Of a DNA stretch of 64,000 nt, positions 15,503-25,307 are shown in pieces. Both the position numbers and the translations under genes were made by a program. This DNA comes from Zhongshania marina (lineage in GTDB: Bacteria > Pseudomonadota > Gammaproteobacteria > Pseudomonadales > Spongiibacteraceae): assembly GCF_002915595.1 (NCBI RefSeq), contig NZ_PQGG01000005.1, positions 1-64,000 on the forward strand, read 5' to 3'. Each line of letters starts with the position of its first letter. The first letter of the stretch is position 1. The notes under the pieces were generated by a model. It was not told the DNA's origin. It searched no databases and was given only the letters and a program-made list of their open reading frames with translations.

Positions 15503-15859
15503 GGCCGCACTATGGACAATTGCAACTTTGTCACGGCCTACGTAACTGGCGTGGGCTGGTGTTATATGTGCGACGGCGAAATTGTAGAGGTTATCGACAA
15601 TGGCCACGACCAAGAGGGACATGGCACCGACACAAGCAGTCTGTCTATCCGCACAGGTCAAACAACACCAATAGCGGTAAGCGACAGAAATTAACAGCGC
15701 GCACCTCAAAACCTGGTGGAGCGCGACAATCCAGGGTCGGTGACGCGGATAGATGCCGACCTTTCACTCAAAATTTCACGATTTCATATGAAAGTAGGCT
15801 TGCTGGTTTCGGCTTCCATGATATTGCTAAAGATACACATCATTAGCCGGAGCTAAAAA
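15503..15859. other. Gap between DUF1173-like and DUF4262-like genes
   Basis: 357 bp. It contains one possible small gene (15512-15694) and otherwise nothing I can name. The last 15 nt hold a GGAG-type site for the next gene. Confidence 0.4.
15512..15694 (+). CDS. Possible small protein
   Basis: A 60-residue frame starting 9 nt after the DUF1173-like stop. It has two cysteines in WCYMC and an acidic middle (IVEVIDNGHDQEG). There is no clear ribosome site. The amino-acid mix looks protein-like, but it could be chance. Confidence 0.25.
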   Translation: MDNCNFVTAYVTGVGWCYMCDGEIVEVIDNGHDQEGHGTDTSSLSIRTGQTTPIAVSDRN

Positions 15860-16282
15860 ATGAATTTTCAGTTTACAAACGGACTTGAGATGCAAAAACA
15901 GAGGATCGCAGAAGAAGTTCTCAGATCAGGTTTTTACATCGACCACCAGGCTGGGCTGGCCGGGGGCAACAAGAGCACCACTGTCGGCTTCAACCGAATA
16001 GGCCTGCCAGAAATGCTCATCCGCGGAGAGGATCTTGACACGGCCCACAAATACTTCGGCAACCTATACCTAGCCGCTCAAATCGGCCTGACTAAGCTCA
16101 CCAAGGGCGGCCTGATCGAGGATCTCTTTGATCGAGCCGTTCGGTTCTCCGAGGTCTCTCCCGAAAGAAAAAGATCTGAGTTCATTGTCGCCAGGCTCTA
16201 CCACATGACGTGGGATTTCCCTGTTCTGGAAATGACACTGGAAGGCACGGACCCTTGTCAACGGAGTCAAGATGCGGCCTAA
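15860..16282 (+). CDS. Small cytoplasmic protein, DUF4262-like
   Basis: A 140-residue protein with a possible ribosome site (CCGGAGCT). The order VGFNRIGLPEMLIRG, then DTAHKYFGNLY and finally MTWDFPVLEM near the end resembles the layout of DUF4262 proteins (family of unknown function). The resemblance is from pattern only. It lies between ICE-type genes and is probably cargo of the same element. Confidence 0.5.
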   Translation: MNFQFTNGLEMQKQRIAEEVLRSGFYIDHQAGLAGGNKSTTVGFNRIGLPEMLIRGEDLDTAHKYFGNLYLAAQIGLTKLTKGGLIEDLFDRAVRFSEVSPERKRSEFIVARLYHMTWDFPVLEMTLEGTDPCQRSQDAA

Positions 16283-16454
16283 GCACCAACACCCAAGCAT
16301 GCCACCGAAACAAGGTCGATGAGAAGCCTAGTATCGTTAACAAAAAGGGAGAGGGCGCCCCTGTGCGCATTTTTCTTCGTGCGAAGAAAGTTAGCCTACG
16401 GTTGCATCCTCTGTAAACACCAGACACACCTATCATCCGAAGAAGGATTGCATA

Positions 16455-16676
16455 ATGAATGTTGATTCAAAGGAAAAGCATCCTGGCCCGACCAACAAAA
16501 CTGCAGAATTAGTCGTCACTATTGGAGTCTGGGTCGGATTATTAGGACTACCGTTCGGACTGGTGGTAACAGGGTCCCAGCTCTTGCTATCCCCGAAAGG
16601 GTGGCCAGATATAGGGATCGCGCTGACCCTCTTTTTCGGTGCAACTCTCATGCTATCTATATGGAAGTTCAAATAA
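16455..16676 (+). CDS. Small two-helix membrane protein
   Basis: A 73-residue protein with two hydrophobic segments, at about residues 18-42 and 50-68. A GAAGGA site lies 8 nt before the ATG. Its stop overlaps the start of the next lipoprotein gene by one base (TAATG), so the two are translationally coupled and may act together in the envelope. No family recognised. Confidence 0.65.
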   Translation: MNVDSKEKHPGPTNKTAELVVTIGVWVGLLGLPFGLVVTGSQLLLSPKGWPDIGIALTLFFGATLMLSIWKFK

Positions 16677-17458
16677 TGCAGAAAATCATAATTACCGTCG
16701 CTTTGCTATCTACGCTTAGTGGGTGTGGTCTGGCCAGCATCCCTATTAACCCGCTTGGCGGAAATCTAGACTACATGAACAAACTGGCCGATAAATACTC
16801 CAAACAAGATTTCGACGGCGAACTTGAAAAATGCGTTGATTTGCAGTCAGCCGATGCTGTTGAGGGCTGCTATAAGAGAGAGCGAAACAAGATCATCAAA
16901 GACTTGATGGCCATCGTCGATTGGCGGTATCAAACTTACGAGGGGAATATCAGCGCCAACCAAAGCCACCGCGATTTCGGCTTCGGCATGGGAGGATCAC
17001 TTCTTTCGCTGGGATCGTCAGTCTCGACAGTAGAGACAACTAAGACCATTTTCTCCACCCTGTCCTCCGCTATTCAGACAACAGCTACCAAGTATGACGA
17101 GAGCTACCTCGCAGACCAGGCTTCCGCAGCACTGATTTTGCAAATGAGAACCGATCGGTCCCTGATTCGCCCGCGGCTTCTGGCGGGTCTGCAGATGGAC
17201 TTTTCCGACTACAATCTAGCCCAGGCGGTGGGCGACATCTTGCAATACTACAGGGCAGGTACCTTGGCGGATGCAGCTCAATCACTGCGCCAGTCTACTT
17301 CGTCGAACGCACAAAACGCCGAGGACAAGACTACCGAGACAGTTGAAACGCTTCTTCGAGACAACAAGAAAACCAAAGGATTGGTGGGCGAAACAGAGGC
17401 GCAGAGCAAACTAGAAAATGCGGATACAATGGTGGGTACAGATGCAGAAGGAACTTGA
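16676..17458 (+). CDS. Lipoprotein of unknown function
   Basis: A 260-residue protein with a lipobox LSGC (acylated Cys17). The mature part is mostly helical, with a glycine-rich stretch (FGFGMGGSLLSLGSS) near residue 105 and a Gln/Asn/Thr-rich charged tail. The start at 16676 overlaps the stop of the small membrane protein by one base. A frame extending further upstream lacks a signal peptide at its start and is unlikely. It marks the end of the ICE-like block. No family recognised. Confidence 0.7.
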   Translation: MQKIIITVALLSTLSGCGLASIPINPLGGNLDYMNKLADKYSKQDFDGELEKCVDLQSADAVEGCYKRERNKIIKDLMAIVDWRYQTYEGNISANQSHRDFGFGMGGSLLSLGSSVSTVETTKTIFSTLSSAIQTTATKYDESYLADQASAALILQMRTDRSLIRPRLLAGLQMDFSDYNLAQAVGDILQYYRAGTLADAAQSLRQSTSSNAQNAEDKTTETVETLLRDNKKTKGLVGETEAQSKLENADTMVGTDAEGT

Positions 17459-17685
17459 GGAAAGGGAACTGCCGTAGGGGTACGTCCGTGAACGCGATTG
17501 AAGTACTAAAGGAGTTAGCCTGAAGTTATATTTTTTATGCATTTATCGCACATCCAAACTTGGCAGATACCTCCCCGCCGAAGAAGACTAAACAAAATTC
17601 GTCATGAACACCAAGCGTTACCATAATTTTCACCTGTTTATACGCTCAGGATACCAATTATAGAATTAGCCAATATTCAGTATGA

Positions 17686-18903
17686 TTAAAATATATCGTT
17701 CAAATCCACTGATTCATCCACAATCCTACCAGGGTCAGCGGTTTTACCCTCGGCCAGAAAACGCTTGGCCAGCATAAACTCCTTGGGTCGGTTGATGGCA
17801 TCGACCGCCAGCAATTTGTCGCCTTTAAAGTAGAACGCCGCAAAGCTGCGACCTTCTGTGGCATCGCCGCGCAGCACGACATTGTCAAAACCGGCGGAGA
17901 AACCGGCAATCTGCAGCTTCAGGTCATATTGATCTGACCAGAACCAGGGGAGTGCGCGATAGGCTTCGAGCTTGCCACACAGGGTTTTGGCTGCGACCTT
18001 CGCCTGGTCGTTGGCGTTCTGTACTGACTCCAAACGCAACTGGGTATCGTAGATCGGATTGTAGTGTCGGGTGCAGTCTCCAGCCGCGACGATATCGTGG
18101 TCACTGGTGCGTGCAAACTCATCCACCACAATGCCGTTATCAACCTCCAGACCGGCGGCTTCGGCCAACTCGGTCGCAGGCAATACACCTACACCGATCA
18201 GTACGATATCGGCAGGAAGAACTCGCCCATTGGCCAGACGCACACCACTGACAAATTTCTCGCCTTCGATTTGTTCAATCGAGACATCTGTCAGCACCTG
18301 AGTGCCTTCCTCGTTGTGAACACGGGTGTAGAAGGCGGAGATTTCCGGCGAAGTTACACGCGCCAGTACTCGAGGTTGTGCTTCCAGTACGGTGACGTTC
18401 ATGCCCATTTTGCGCATTGAGGCAGCCGCTTCTAGGCCAATATAACCCCCACCAATAACGACCGCGGATTTGCCACTGCCGATAAATTTACGAATCTGAT
18501 GTGCATCGCGCAGATCACGTAGATAGCAGACGCCTTCCAGTCCGCTGCCAGGAATGGGAATCTTGCGGACTTTGGCGCCGGTGGTCAGAGCCAGCCTGGT
18601 ATAAGCGATTTCCGCGCCATCGTGGAGGATCACTTTTTTGTTATTGCGATCGATCTTGGCGACGTCACAGCCAAGCACCAGATCAATATTGTTCTTCTCG
18701 TAAAACTCGGCGGGACGGATCAGCAGATCGTTGTCGCTCTTGTCGCCGTTAAGGGCGCCTTTCGACAGGGGTGGGCGGTGATAGGGAGGTGTAGGGTCAG
18801 CACCGACGATTGATATCATCCCTTCCCAGCCTTCCTGACGAAGTGACGCCGCCAGCATTGCCGCTGCATGGCTGCCACCGATGATGACGCAATGTTTTTC
18901 CAT
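17686..18903 (-). CDS. Putidaredoxin-reductase-like FAD oxidoreductase
   Basis: A 405-residue flavoprotein with two Rossmann motifs: VIIGGSHAA at the N-terminus for FAD and VVIGGGYIGLEAAA near 150 for NAD(P)H. The ATG-type GDCTR motif for FAD (AAGDCTRHYNP) and a C-terminal dimer domain follow. Size and layout match ferredoxin reductases of the CamA/ThcD class, which reduce adrenodoxin-type ferredoxins for P450s or Rieske oxygenases. It lies 73 nt downstream of a DUF1329 gene on the same strand. The matching ferredoxin (58129) and a Rieske oxygenase (45516) are elsewhere in the window; the link is inferred. Confidence 0.88.
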   Translation of the reverse strand: MEKHCVIIGGSHAAAMLAASLRQEGWEGMISIVGADPTPPYHRPPLSKGALNGDKSDNDLLIRPAEFYEKNNIDLVLGCDVAKIDRNNKKVILHDGAEIAYTRLALTTGAKVRKIPIPGSGLEGVCYLRDLRDAHQIRKFIGSGKSAVVIGGGYIGLEAAASMRKMGMNVTVLEAQPRVLARVTSPEISAFYTRVHNEEGTQVLTDVSIEQIEGEKFVSGVRLANGRVLPADIVLIGVGVLPATELAEAAGLEVDNGIVVDEFARTSDHDIVAAGDCTRHYNPIYDTQLRLESVQNANDQAKVAAKTLCGKLEAYRALPWFWSDQYDLKLQIAGFSAGFDNVVLRGDATEGRSFAAFYFKGDKLLAVDAINRPKEFMLAKRFLAEGKTADPGRIVDESVDLNDIF

Positions 18904-18976
18904 TTATTTTACACCTTAGTGATGTTTTATATTCTTTTAGATTGGCTTAAAAAGAGAAGTGATGCTGTCCTAACGT

Positions 18977-20356
18977 TTAGAATTTACCCATTCGGATAAG
19001 AGAGGCGCGGGTTAGAAATCTTTCATAGATTATTGGGTCATTAACTATAGTTTTATAAGTACCATCCAATTCCTTCACTTGTTGAATAAGTGTAACTTCG
19101 TTGGTCTGTATATCCGAAGCAGTAAGTTGAGTCCAACTCCAATAAGGGTGTTGCCCATCCATAACCACGTTTTTATCAGTTTGATACAAGCTGTAAGACC
19201 CATCAAATGAACGGAATGGTTTACCATTACGATCGTACGTTACCATACCAATCAGTACCTGATTGCGTGCATCGAACCATAAATGTTTCTTTGACACAGG
19301 TGCTCTGGAAAAGGCCGTGGGCTTGGCTTCTACAATAATGGCCTCTGGCACCAATTCAACTTTGGTGTTGAAAAAAGATTTCCCTTCTGGACCACCGTGG
19401 CGGATCTGCTCCCAGTTATCGTGGTCGTCACTCCAATTGTCAGAGATACCGGCTAGAAACGGCCCTCGGCCAACAATTTTGAATTCACCCCAGGTCCGCA
19501 TAGGGTCGCCGGCGCCCCAAGCATCAGATAAATACAGCGTAGTGCCGGGTAGTAGTGGTTCAAAGCGTTGATCGGTCGGAAACTGCCTAATGCGTCTGAA
19601 TTCTGGAATATAGCCGTACAGTAAAGGGAATTTATTCTGGTCATAGTCCCATATACTTAGGAACGAAGTGCCTCTGGATTGGTTCGGCGATAAAGCGATA
19701 AAGGATTGAAAACGCAATTTATCTTTGAATTTTTCCCAATAGGGTTTCGGATCCATGGCGACTCGGGATACGCTATTCATCTCGGCCCATAATCCATTAT
19801 AGGAAAATTTATCCCGGCCATTTTTATCCACTGTCTGCATTTTCATTGCATAAAGTGACGCGTCGTGCCTTCCCCAGCTGAGTACCTGAGCTGCATAGAT
19901 TTCTTCAGCTGAAGTCGGATTCGGAAACGGGTTACCGCCAATCCAGGGCTCGCCTTCAGTCGTTACGACATTACCTTTCTTGTCAAATCGCCCAAGGCCT
20001 GCATTACGCAGTGTCGCCTCTATGTACTCCCACGGAGAAAGTCGCATAATATCCGTGGTTGTGTGACGCATAGTTAAAGTGCGTCCCTGAGTAAGTATTT
20101 GCTGATAACGAATGGGCTCGAGTAAATCTTTCACGTACTCGACATTCGAGGCATCGATGGTGTCACCGGCGCTGATTTTACCACCAGTATATTCTTCGAT
20201 AGAAAGCAGTTCGTCAGGATATGCACTTGCAACATCACCGGTACTGGCGATGGCCTCCCACAATGGTGAGAGAAGGCCGGCGCCTACAATACCAGCAGAG
20301 GTGCGTCTCAGAAATTCGCGTCGATGAAAAAATTTAGGATACTTGCGCAGGTGCAT
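18977..20356 (-). CDS. DUF1329 family protein with twin-arginine-like signal
   Basis: A 459-residue exported protein. The N-terminus HRREFLRRTSAGIVGAG fits a Tat signal. DUF1329 features follow (YPDELLSIEEYTGGK, later RRIRQFPTDQRFEP and YLSDAWGAGDPM). DUF1329 proteins occur with DUF1302 outer-membrane proteins and RND exporters in clusters for degradation of steroids and other hydrophobic compounds. A periplasmic carrier role is likely but unproven. It is the divergent partner of the RND gene across a 985-bp gap. A second DUF1329 protein is encoded at 23870. Confidence 0.85.
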   Translation of the reverse strand: MHLRKYPKFFHRREFLRRTSAGIVGAGLLSPLWEAIASTGDVASAYPDELLSIEEYTGGKISAGDTIDASNVEYVKDLLEPIRYQQILTQGRTLTMRHTTTDIMRLSPWEYIEATLRNAGLGRFDKKGNVVTTEGEPWIGGNPFPNPTSAEEIYAAQVLSWGRHDASLYAMKMQTVDKNGRDKFSYNGLWAEMNSVSRVAMDPKPYWEKFKDKLRFQSFIALSPNQSRGTSFLSIWDYDQNKFPLLYGYIPEFRRIRQFPTDQRFEPLLPGTTLYLSDAWGAGDPMRTWGEFKIVGRGPFLAGISDNWSDDHDNWEQIRHGGPEGKSFFNTKVELVPEAIIVEAKPTAFSRAPVSKKHLWFDARNQVLIGMVTYDRNGKPFRSFDGSYSLYQTDKNVVMDGQHPYWSWTQLTASDIQTNEVTLIQQVKELDGTYKTIVNDPIIYERFLTRASLIRMGKF

Positions 20357-20407
20357 TGAATTTTCCTTCGAGCAATCAACCTGTCGATTTCTATCTCAAA
20401 CTAAATT

Positions 20408-20430
20408 AAAAAAGCCCGGCAAGGTCGGGC
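20408..20430 (-). terminator. Terminator-like hairpin in front of the DUF1329 gene
   Basis: On the minus strand the stem GCCCGAC / GTTGGGC-type pairing (GCCCGGC-AAG-GTCGGGC on the plus strand, one G-T pair) is followed by a run of six T. It lies about 50 nt before the minus-strand start at 20356 with no gene upstream that it could end. It may be a leader attenuator or a leftover. Confidence 0.6.
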
Positions 20431-20764
20431 AAAAGTCCCATCTACTTTCAAAGACCGGGATGGATAGGTGTTAGTAATACCCGAAATAATTGTTCGTTCA
20501 TCAAAATCGATGTATTGTTACATAGGGTTTAAAACCATGTCTTCGCTGCTCTGTTCTAAGAGTCTCTTTATTCGCACATTGACCTACTTCTAGCATGAGT
20601 GAATTATCTTGTTTCAGAAGAATGCATCTGGACAAATTGAGATAATTAGCTAATTTGTTAGGTTTATAATTAAATATGTTACCACTCTGTCTTACGCTTC
20701 GTCGTTATAGCAGGGATTTTAGATATGGAGCCTATTAGCGTCTAATACTTTAATTGTCCGATAC

Positions 20765-20783
20765 TGATACTCATTCGGTATCA
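20765..20783. promoter_or_regulatory. Operator candidate TGATAC-N7-GTATCA (copy 1)
   Basis: A perfect 6-bp inverted repeat with 7-bp spacer in the divergent region between DUF1329 and RND genes. The same layout recurs at 29613-29631 and 46718-46736, each in a non-coding region of this catabolic block. Confidence 0.55.
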
Positions 20784-21341
20784 GCGCTATGCTAAGTAAA
20801 TTGCTCGGATGGTACGCAGCGGGCCGCCTTAGCGTGCGCGGAACTGGGCGTCAATTTATATTTTGGTCATAACGCTATTCTAGCGCCATGAAATAATTTC
20901 CATTTAATAATTTTACGCAAGTAAGTCTTTTCTCAAAATCTTTCTCTGACAATTACTGGCATGCCTTCAATTTAAAGTAGGTGCGTTAATTTTACGTGGC
21001 CTCCGAAATGCCATCACTTCAGCAATTAGTTAACTCATTATATAGCGGGCACACGAATAGCAAGCGGTCTAGCCGTGCGATACCCAAGGCGTATCGCATC
21101 AGGAGGTTAAAGGTATTGGACGCGATCGCGTCGAGAGAGCTATTTTCTAATCAACTTGCCATGCGAGCTGTTCACTACGGGCTGCATTCACTGGCTGGGA
21201 AAATAATATTGCGATCCCGCTGAATCCTAACAGCATATCTAAGCTGGCAGCGAGAAAATTGGGTCTAAAGTTATAAAGCAAAACGATAATTTAGGTCGCT
21301 AGCGGCGACCGTGAAAGCTTAAATAAAGGTACTGGAAATCG

Positions 21342-23813
21342 ATGACTGCTCTAAAATTTAGAATAGCTGCGTGGCTCATGAGGCACCGAATATTAGCATG
21401 GATTTTTTTCGTGCTAGCAACGGCATTTTTCGCTGCCGGATTACCCCGTGTGCAGCTAAAAACTATCTTTTCAGATTTGCTTCCCGCCGATGACCCGTAT
21501 GTACAAGTTTACCAAGATCACCCTAACTTTGGCAGTCCTCTCACCCTGACCTTAATGATCGAAAACAAGAATGGTGATATCTACAACCCGACATCACTCC
21601 AAAAGGTATGGGACCTAACACGTGAGATCGACCTTGCTCCCGGAGTGGATCACGATCAGATTCTGTCGTTAGCTTCTTCAAAGGCCAGGTTTATCGAAGC
21701 CACGCCATATGGTATTGATGTTCGACCTCTTATGGACGACAAGGTTCCTCAAACGCCAGATGAGATCGCAGAGTTTAAGGAGCGCGTTGAGCGCTCGCCC
21801 AATGCGAACACCTTTCTTGTTGCCAAAGACGGTAGCGCGGCCATTGTAACGGCGACTTTTATTGAGCGCCTACTGGATTATGGCGACATTTTTAAATACG
21901 CCACCAGCCTAATTGAAAAGCATAGTGACGACGAACACGTCATTCACATGGCTGGTCAGCCCGCATTGACGGGCTGGGTCTACCACCTGGAAGGGCAAAT
22001 GTTCTGGATCTTTGGTGTCACTTTGTCCGCGCTGGTCCTTTTCCTTGTCCTGTACATGAAAAATGTTGTAGGAGTCATCACCCCAATCGTGACTAGCGCT
22101 GTAGCAGCTATTTGGGGTTTTGGCCTCACTGGGTGGATAGGTGCGCCGATCGAGCCGTTGCTCATGATTGTTCCGCTGCTGCTTGTTGCGCGCTCCTTTT
22201 CTCACTGTGTCCAGTTTGTCGAGCGTTACTACGAGATCTACGAGCAGGTTCACGATAAAGGGAAAGCTGCCGAGCTAACCATGGGAGTAATGCTTGCGCC
22301 AAGTGTTTTGGGGATTCTAACTGACGCATTCGGCATTCTGCTGATCTCTGTCGCCCCGATTCCTGCAATGGAGAGATTTGCTTACTTTTGTGGGTTTTGG
22401 GCAATATCAATGATTCCTACAGGTGTGGTGCTCATTTCTCTGATGTTGGCGGCATTGCCCAAACCATCAAATATCGACAAGTTAGTATCTGGTAAAAACG
22501 GTGGCATGGGCGCCCAGGCTATCCTCCACAAAATATTGTTGGGAATAGCCTCCTTGAGTAGTAGGAGGCATGCAAAGAAAACAGGAGTGGTAATTTCGAT
22601 TCTAGCTGTTTTTTCAATATACACCGCTTTGCAAATCAAGATTGGCAACCCGGTGGAAGGGAGTAATCTTCTTTGGCCTAACTCAGAATTCAATACTGCG
22701 GTATCAGAAATTAACAGCAGATTCCCCGGCGTAAATACCTTGGAAATTATTCTTGAGTCCAAAGATCCAGGAGGTGAGGTCAGAGTCGCTCGCCAAGCGG
22801 AAACAGTTGCGGCCATGCTGGGCTTACAGAGCCTGCTGGAAAGCAGTGATCAAGCTCCTCGCGCATCATTGTCGTTCGCTGACTATATGAGTGAGGGCAA
22901 CAGGCTGTTTTCCGGAGGAAATCCAAAGTGGTTGCCTCTGGACTCAAATGATCGCGCAACGAATGCGGCCGCTAATGCGGTAATGATGGGCTCGAGCGCG
23001 AAAGCCTTTTCTCACGTGACTGACTTCGAGCAGCAGCACGCGACGGTTTCTTTCTGGTACAAGGACAACAAACAGGAAACCGTGGATGCCGCGCTTGCAG
23101 CTGCCAACGCAGCCGTTGAAAAAGTTGGCCGGGACCATGATGAGTTTTCAGTCAGGCTCGGTACGGGAACCATAGCGCTGCAGCAAGCCACTAACAATGT
23201 CGTATCTCGCTACCATTGGATCATTATCGGCCTTCTCAATTTATTCATTTTTGTCAGTTGCAGCTATGCCTACCGGACTCCAGTGGCAGCACTGATGCTG
23301 ATGATTCCAGTTAATTTGTCCACCTTTATGCTCAATGCCACCATGCATCTGCTGGGCATTGGTCTGGATATCAACTCACTGATGGTTGCCGCAATCGGTG
23401 TTGGTGTCGGTATCGACTACGGAATTTATCTGTTGTCGAGAATCTGTGAAGAGTTCGACGTAGATGATCACGACATTGAGGGCGCACTAACACGAGCGCT
23501 AACTACCACGGGTAAGGCAATTCTATTCACTGCGTCCATTATGCTAGTCAGTATCGTCCCATGGTATTTCCTAGCAGACTTGAAGTTTATGGCTGACATG
23601 GGGCTGTTACTGACATTAATCATGTTAGTAAATATGGCATTGGCGCTAATTGTTTTACCCCTTCTGGTAATGCTGATACGTCCAAAGTTTCTGTATCGAC
23701 ATGACTTGCTGGTCGGTGAAAAATTGGATTTAGACGTGTTGAAAGCAGCTAATACGAGCCTGAACGAGCTCATTGAGTCAGATGCTGCTGAATCTCGGAA
23801 GGTTGTTTGTTGA
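21342..23813 (+). CDS. RND-superfamily (MMPL-type) exporter
   Basis: An 823-residue inner-membrane protein with the RND layout. One N-terminal helix is followed by a large periplasmic loop, a bundle of helices from about residue 225 to 420, a second periplasmic loop and a second bundle from about 625 to 780. The GVGVGIDYGIYLLSR segment is typical of MMPL/SSD members. It probably moves a hydrophobic substrate across the inner membrane, powered by the proton gradient. It is followed by DUF1329, Ycf48-like and DUF1302 genes on the same strand, the common grouping for export or uptake of lipophilic compounds. Confidence 0.88.
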   Translation: MTALKFRIAAWLMRHRILAWIFFVLATAFFAAGLPRVQLKTIFSDLLPADDPYVQVYQDHPNFGSPLTLTLMIENKNGDIYNPTSLQKVWDLTREIDLAPGVDHDQILSLASSKARFIEATPYGIDVRPLMDDKVPQTPDEIAEFKERVERSPNANTFLVAKDGSAAIVTATFIERLLDYGDIFKYATSLIEKHSDDEHVIHMAGQPALTGWVYHLEGQMFWIFGVTLSALVLFLVLYMKNVVGVITPIVTSAVAAIWGFGLTGWIGAPIEPLLMIVPLLLVARSFSHCVQFVERYYEIYEQVHDKGKAAELTMGVMLAPSVLGILTDAFGILLISVAPIPAMERFAYFCGFWAISMIPTGVVLISLMLAALPKPSNIDKLVSGKNGGMGAQAILHKILLGIASLSSRRHAKKTGVVISILAVFSIYTALQIKIGNPVEGSNLLWPNSEFNTAVSEINSRFPGVNTLEIILESKDPGGEVRVARQAETVAAMLGLQSLLESSDQAPRASLSFADYMSEGNRLFSGGNPKWLPLDSNDRATNAAANAVMMGSSAKAFSHVTDFEQQHATVSFWYKDNKQETVDAALAAANAAVEKVGRDHDEFSVRLGTGTIALQQATNNVVSRYHWIIIGLLNLFIFVSCSYAYRTPVAALMLMIPVNLSTFMLNATMHLLGIGLDINSLMVAAIGVGVGIDYGIYLLSRICEEFDVDDHDIEGALTRALTTTGKAILFTASIMLVSIVPWYFLADLKFMADMGLLLTLIMLVNMALALIVLPLLVMLIRPKFLYRHDLLVGEKLDLDVLKAANTSLNELIESDAAESRKVVC

Positions 23814-23869
23814 GCGAGCCCTGTCTCATTACAAAGGGCTGATAATAAGTACTTGTGGAGGTAATTCGT

Positions 23870-25255
23870 ATGCACATTAGAAAATATGACTTTAACTACG
23901 GAAGAAGATCATTGTTAAAAAAAGCTGCGCTTGGTGCGTCAGCAGGCGTGTTGGCGCCGTTGTTTCCACTGATTGCCCGCGCGGATGATCCAGCAAAGGC
24001 TTACCCAGAAGAACTAACCAGCATTGAGATGCTAACCAAAGGCAAAGTTAAAGTTGGCGATGTAATCAACGCCAACAATGTGGAGTACGTCAAGGATCTG
24101 ATGGATCCGATTACCTACATGCAAATAAAAGATATGGGGCGTGAGCTAGAGCTAGTCGCACCAATTACCGATGCGTCTAAGTTATTTGGACACGATATGT
24201 TTGAAGCTACTATCAAAAATGCAGGTAAAGCAGGTCTGGACAAAGACGGAAACGTTATAGTAGCCGCAACTGGGGAACCATGGATAGGGGGAATGCCATT
24301 TCCGGATGCAAAATCAGGTTTAGAGGCGACTGCAAACCTAACATTAAGTTGGGGACGGAACAATTTCTCACTCTATGCTATTCGCGACTGGGATATCGAT
24401 CCTGAAGGCAACGTAACTTATCAATACGATTTCCCTTGGGCGGAATTGAACGCAACAGCAAGAGTAGGAAGCGACGGACCTTACCTTGAAGGGAAAAAAG
24501 ATTATTTGCGTTATCAGTCCGTATGGTTTACCGCGCCAAACGATGTGGCAGGTACGTCGTTCTTGAACACATGGCATTATGATCAGCGTAAATTTCCAAA
24601 TTTAGTAGGTTATCTTCCAGCGTTTCGAAGAGTTCGAACCTTCCCGACAAACCAACGATTCGAACCACTTGTGCCAGGAATTTCATTTTTTCTATCGGAT
24701 GCATGGTCGGCTGGCGACCCAATGCTAACGTGGGGAAATTATAAAATTGTAGAGCGTAAGCCGTTCCTTGGGGCTATCGGTAATAACTGGGATGGCAAAC
24801 TGGAAAATTGGGAGAAACCAGTTCATGGAGGCCCTAAAGGCCAATCTTTCTTCCGCACAAGAGTGCAGTTGATTCCTGAGGTTCTTGTAGTAGATGCTGA
24901 ACCTACGGGTTATCCACGCGCTCCTGTCGGAAAGAAAAGAACCTATATAGATGTTCGCAACCAAATGGTAGTTGATTATGTGACCTACGATCGCCGAGGT
25001 GACGCATGGCGCAAAGGGGAGCCGAGTTTTGGTCAATTTGTCGACGGCGATAAAGTTTTTAAAGATGGAAGTGGAAACACTGCATGGAGCTTTACTCATG
25101 TACAGTTTCACGATGTGCAGAATAATCGGATAAGCAGATTCTCTCAAACTAAAGAAATCACGGGCGGATATAAAAGTAGGCATTATCAAGGTGATGAAGA
25201 TGTGTATAACAAATATCTAACATCTGCTGCCATGCAGCGTTTAGGTCAGGTTTAG
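23870..25255 (+). CDS. DUF1329 family protein, second copy, twin-arginine-like signal
   Basis: A 461-residue exported protein with YGRRSLLKKAALGASAG at the N-terminus, a Tat-like signal. The body follows the same plan as the DUF1329 protein at 18977 (AYPEELTSIEMLTKGK, RRVRTFPTNQRFEP, FLSDAWSAGDPM). The ATG at 23870 has GGAGG 9 nt upstream, which decides the start over an earlier frame position. It lies 56 nt after the RND gene. The two DUF1329 proteins are clearly related but diverged, so they may handle different ligands or act as a pair. Confidence 0.87.
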   Translation: MHIRKYDFNYGRRSLLKKAALGASAGVLAPLFPLIARADDPAKAYPEELTSIEMLTKGKVKVGDVINANNVEYVKDLMDPITYMQIKDMGRELELVAPITDASKLFGHDMFEATIKNAGKAGLDKDGNVIVAATGEPWIGGMPFPDAKSGLEATANLTLSWGRNNFSLYAIRDWDIDPEGNVTYQYDFPWAELNATARVGSDGPYLEGKKDYLRYQSVWFTAPNDVAGTSFLNTWHYDQRKFPNLVGYLPAFRRVRTFPTNQRFEPLVPGISFFLSDAWSAGDPMLTWGNYKIVERKPFLGAIGNNWDGKLENWEKPVHGGPKGQSFFRTRVQLIPEVLVVDAEPTGYPRAPVGKKRTYIDVRNQMVVDYVTYDRRGDAWRKGEPSFGQFVDGDKVFKDGSGNTAWSFTHVQFHDVQNNRISRFSQTKEITGGYKSRHYQGDEDVYNKYLTSAAMQRLGQV

Positions 25256-25270
25256 CACATTGATATTTAA

Positions 25271-25288
25271 GGGAGGCTTTCGCCTCCC
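25271..25288 (+). terminator. Hairpin between DUF1329 and Ycf48-like genes
   Basis: A perfect 7-bp stem GGGAGGC / GCCTCCC with TTTC loop, 15 nt after the DUF1329 stop. No T-run follows, so readthrough into the next gene, 20 nt on, is likely; it may tune mRNA stability. Confidence 0.5.
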
Positions 25289-25307
25289 ATAGCTCTCGGG
25301 ATTTACA

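Larger units (their letters stand above)
20357..21341. other. Long divergent intergenic region
   Basis: 985 bp between the minus-strand DUF1329 gene and the plus-strand RND gene. It contains a minus-strand terminator-like hairpin (20408-20430) and an operator-like palindrome (20765-20783). A 75-codon open frame at 20996-21223 (GTG start, no good ribosome site) is probably chance. No other gene seen. Confidence 0.6.

Noticed and set aside
20996-21223. 75-codon open frame with GTG start in the divergent gap
   Set aside because: No ribosome site, no motif and a random-looking composition; noted only as part of the gap.
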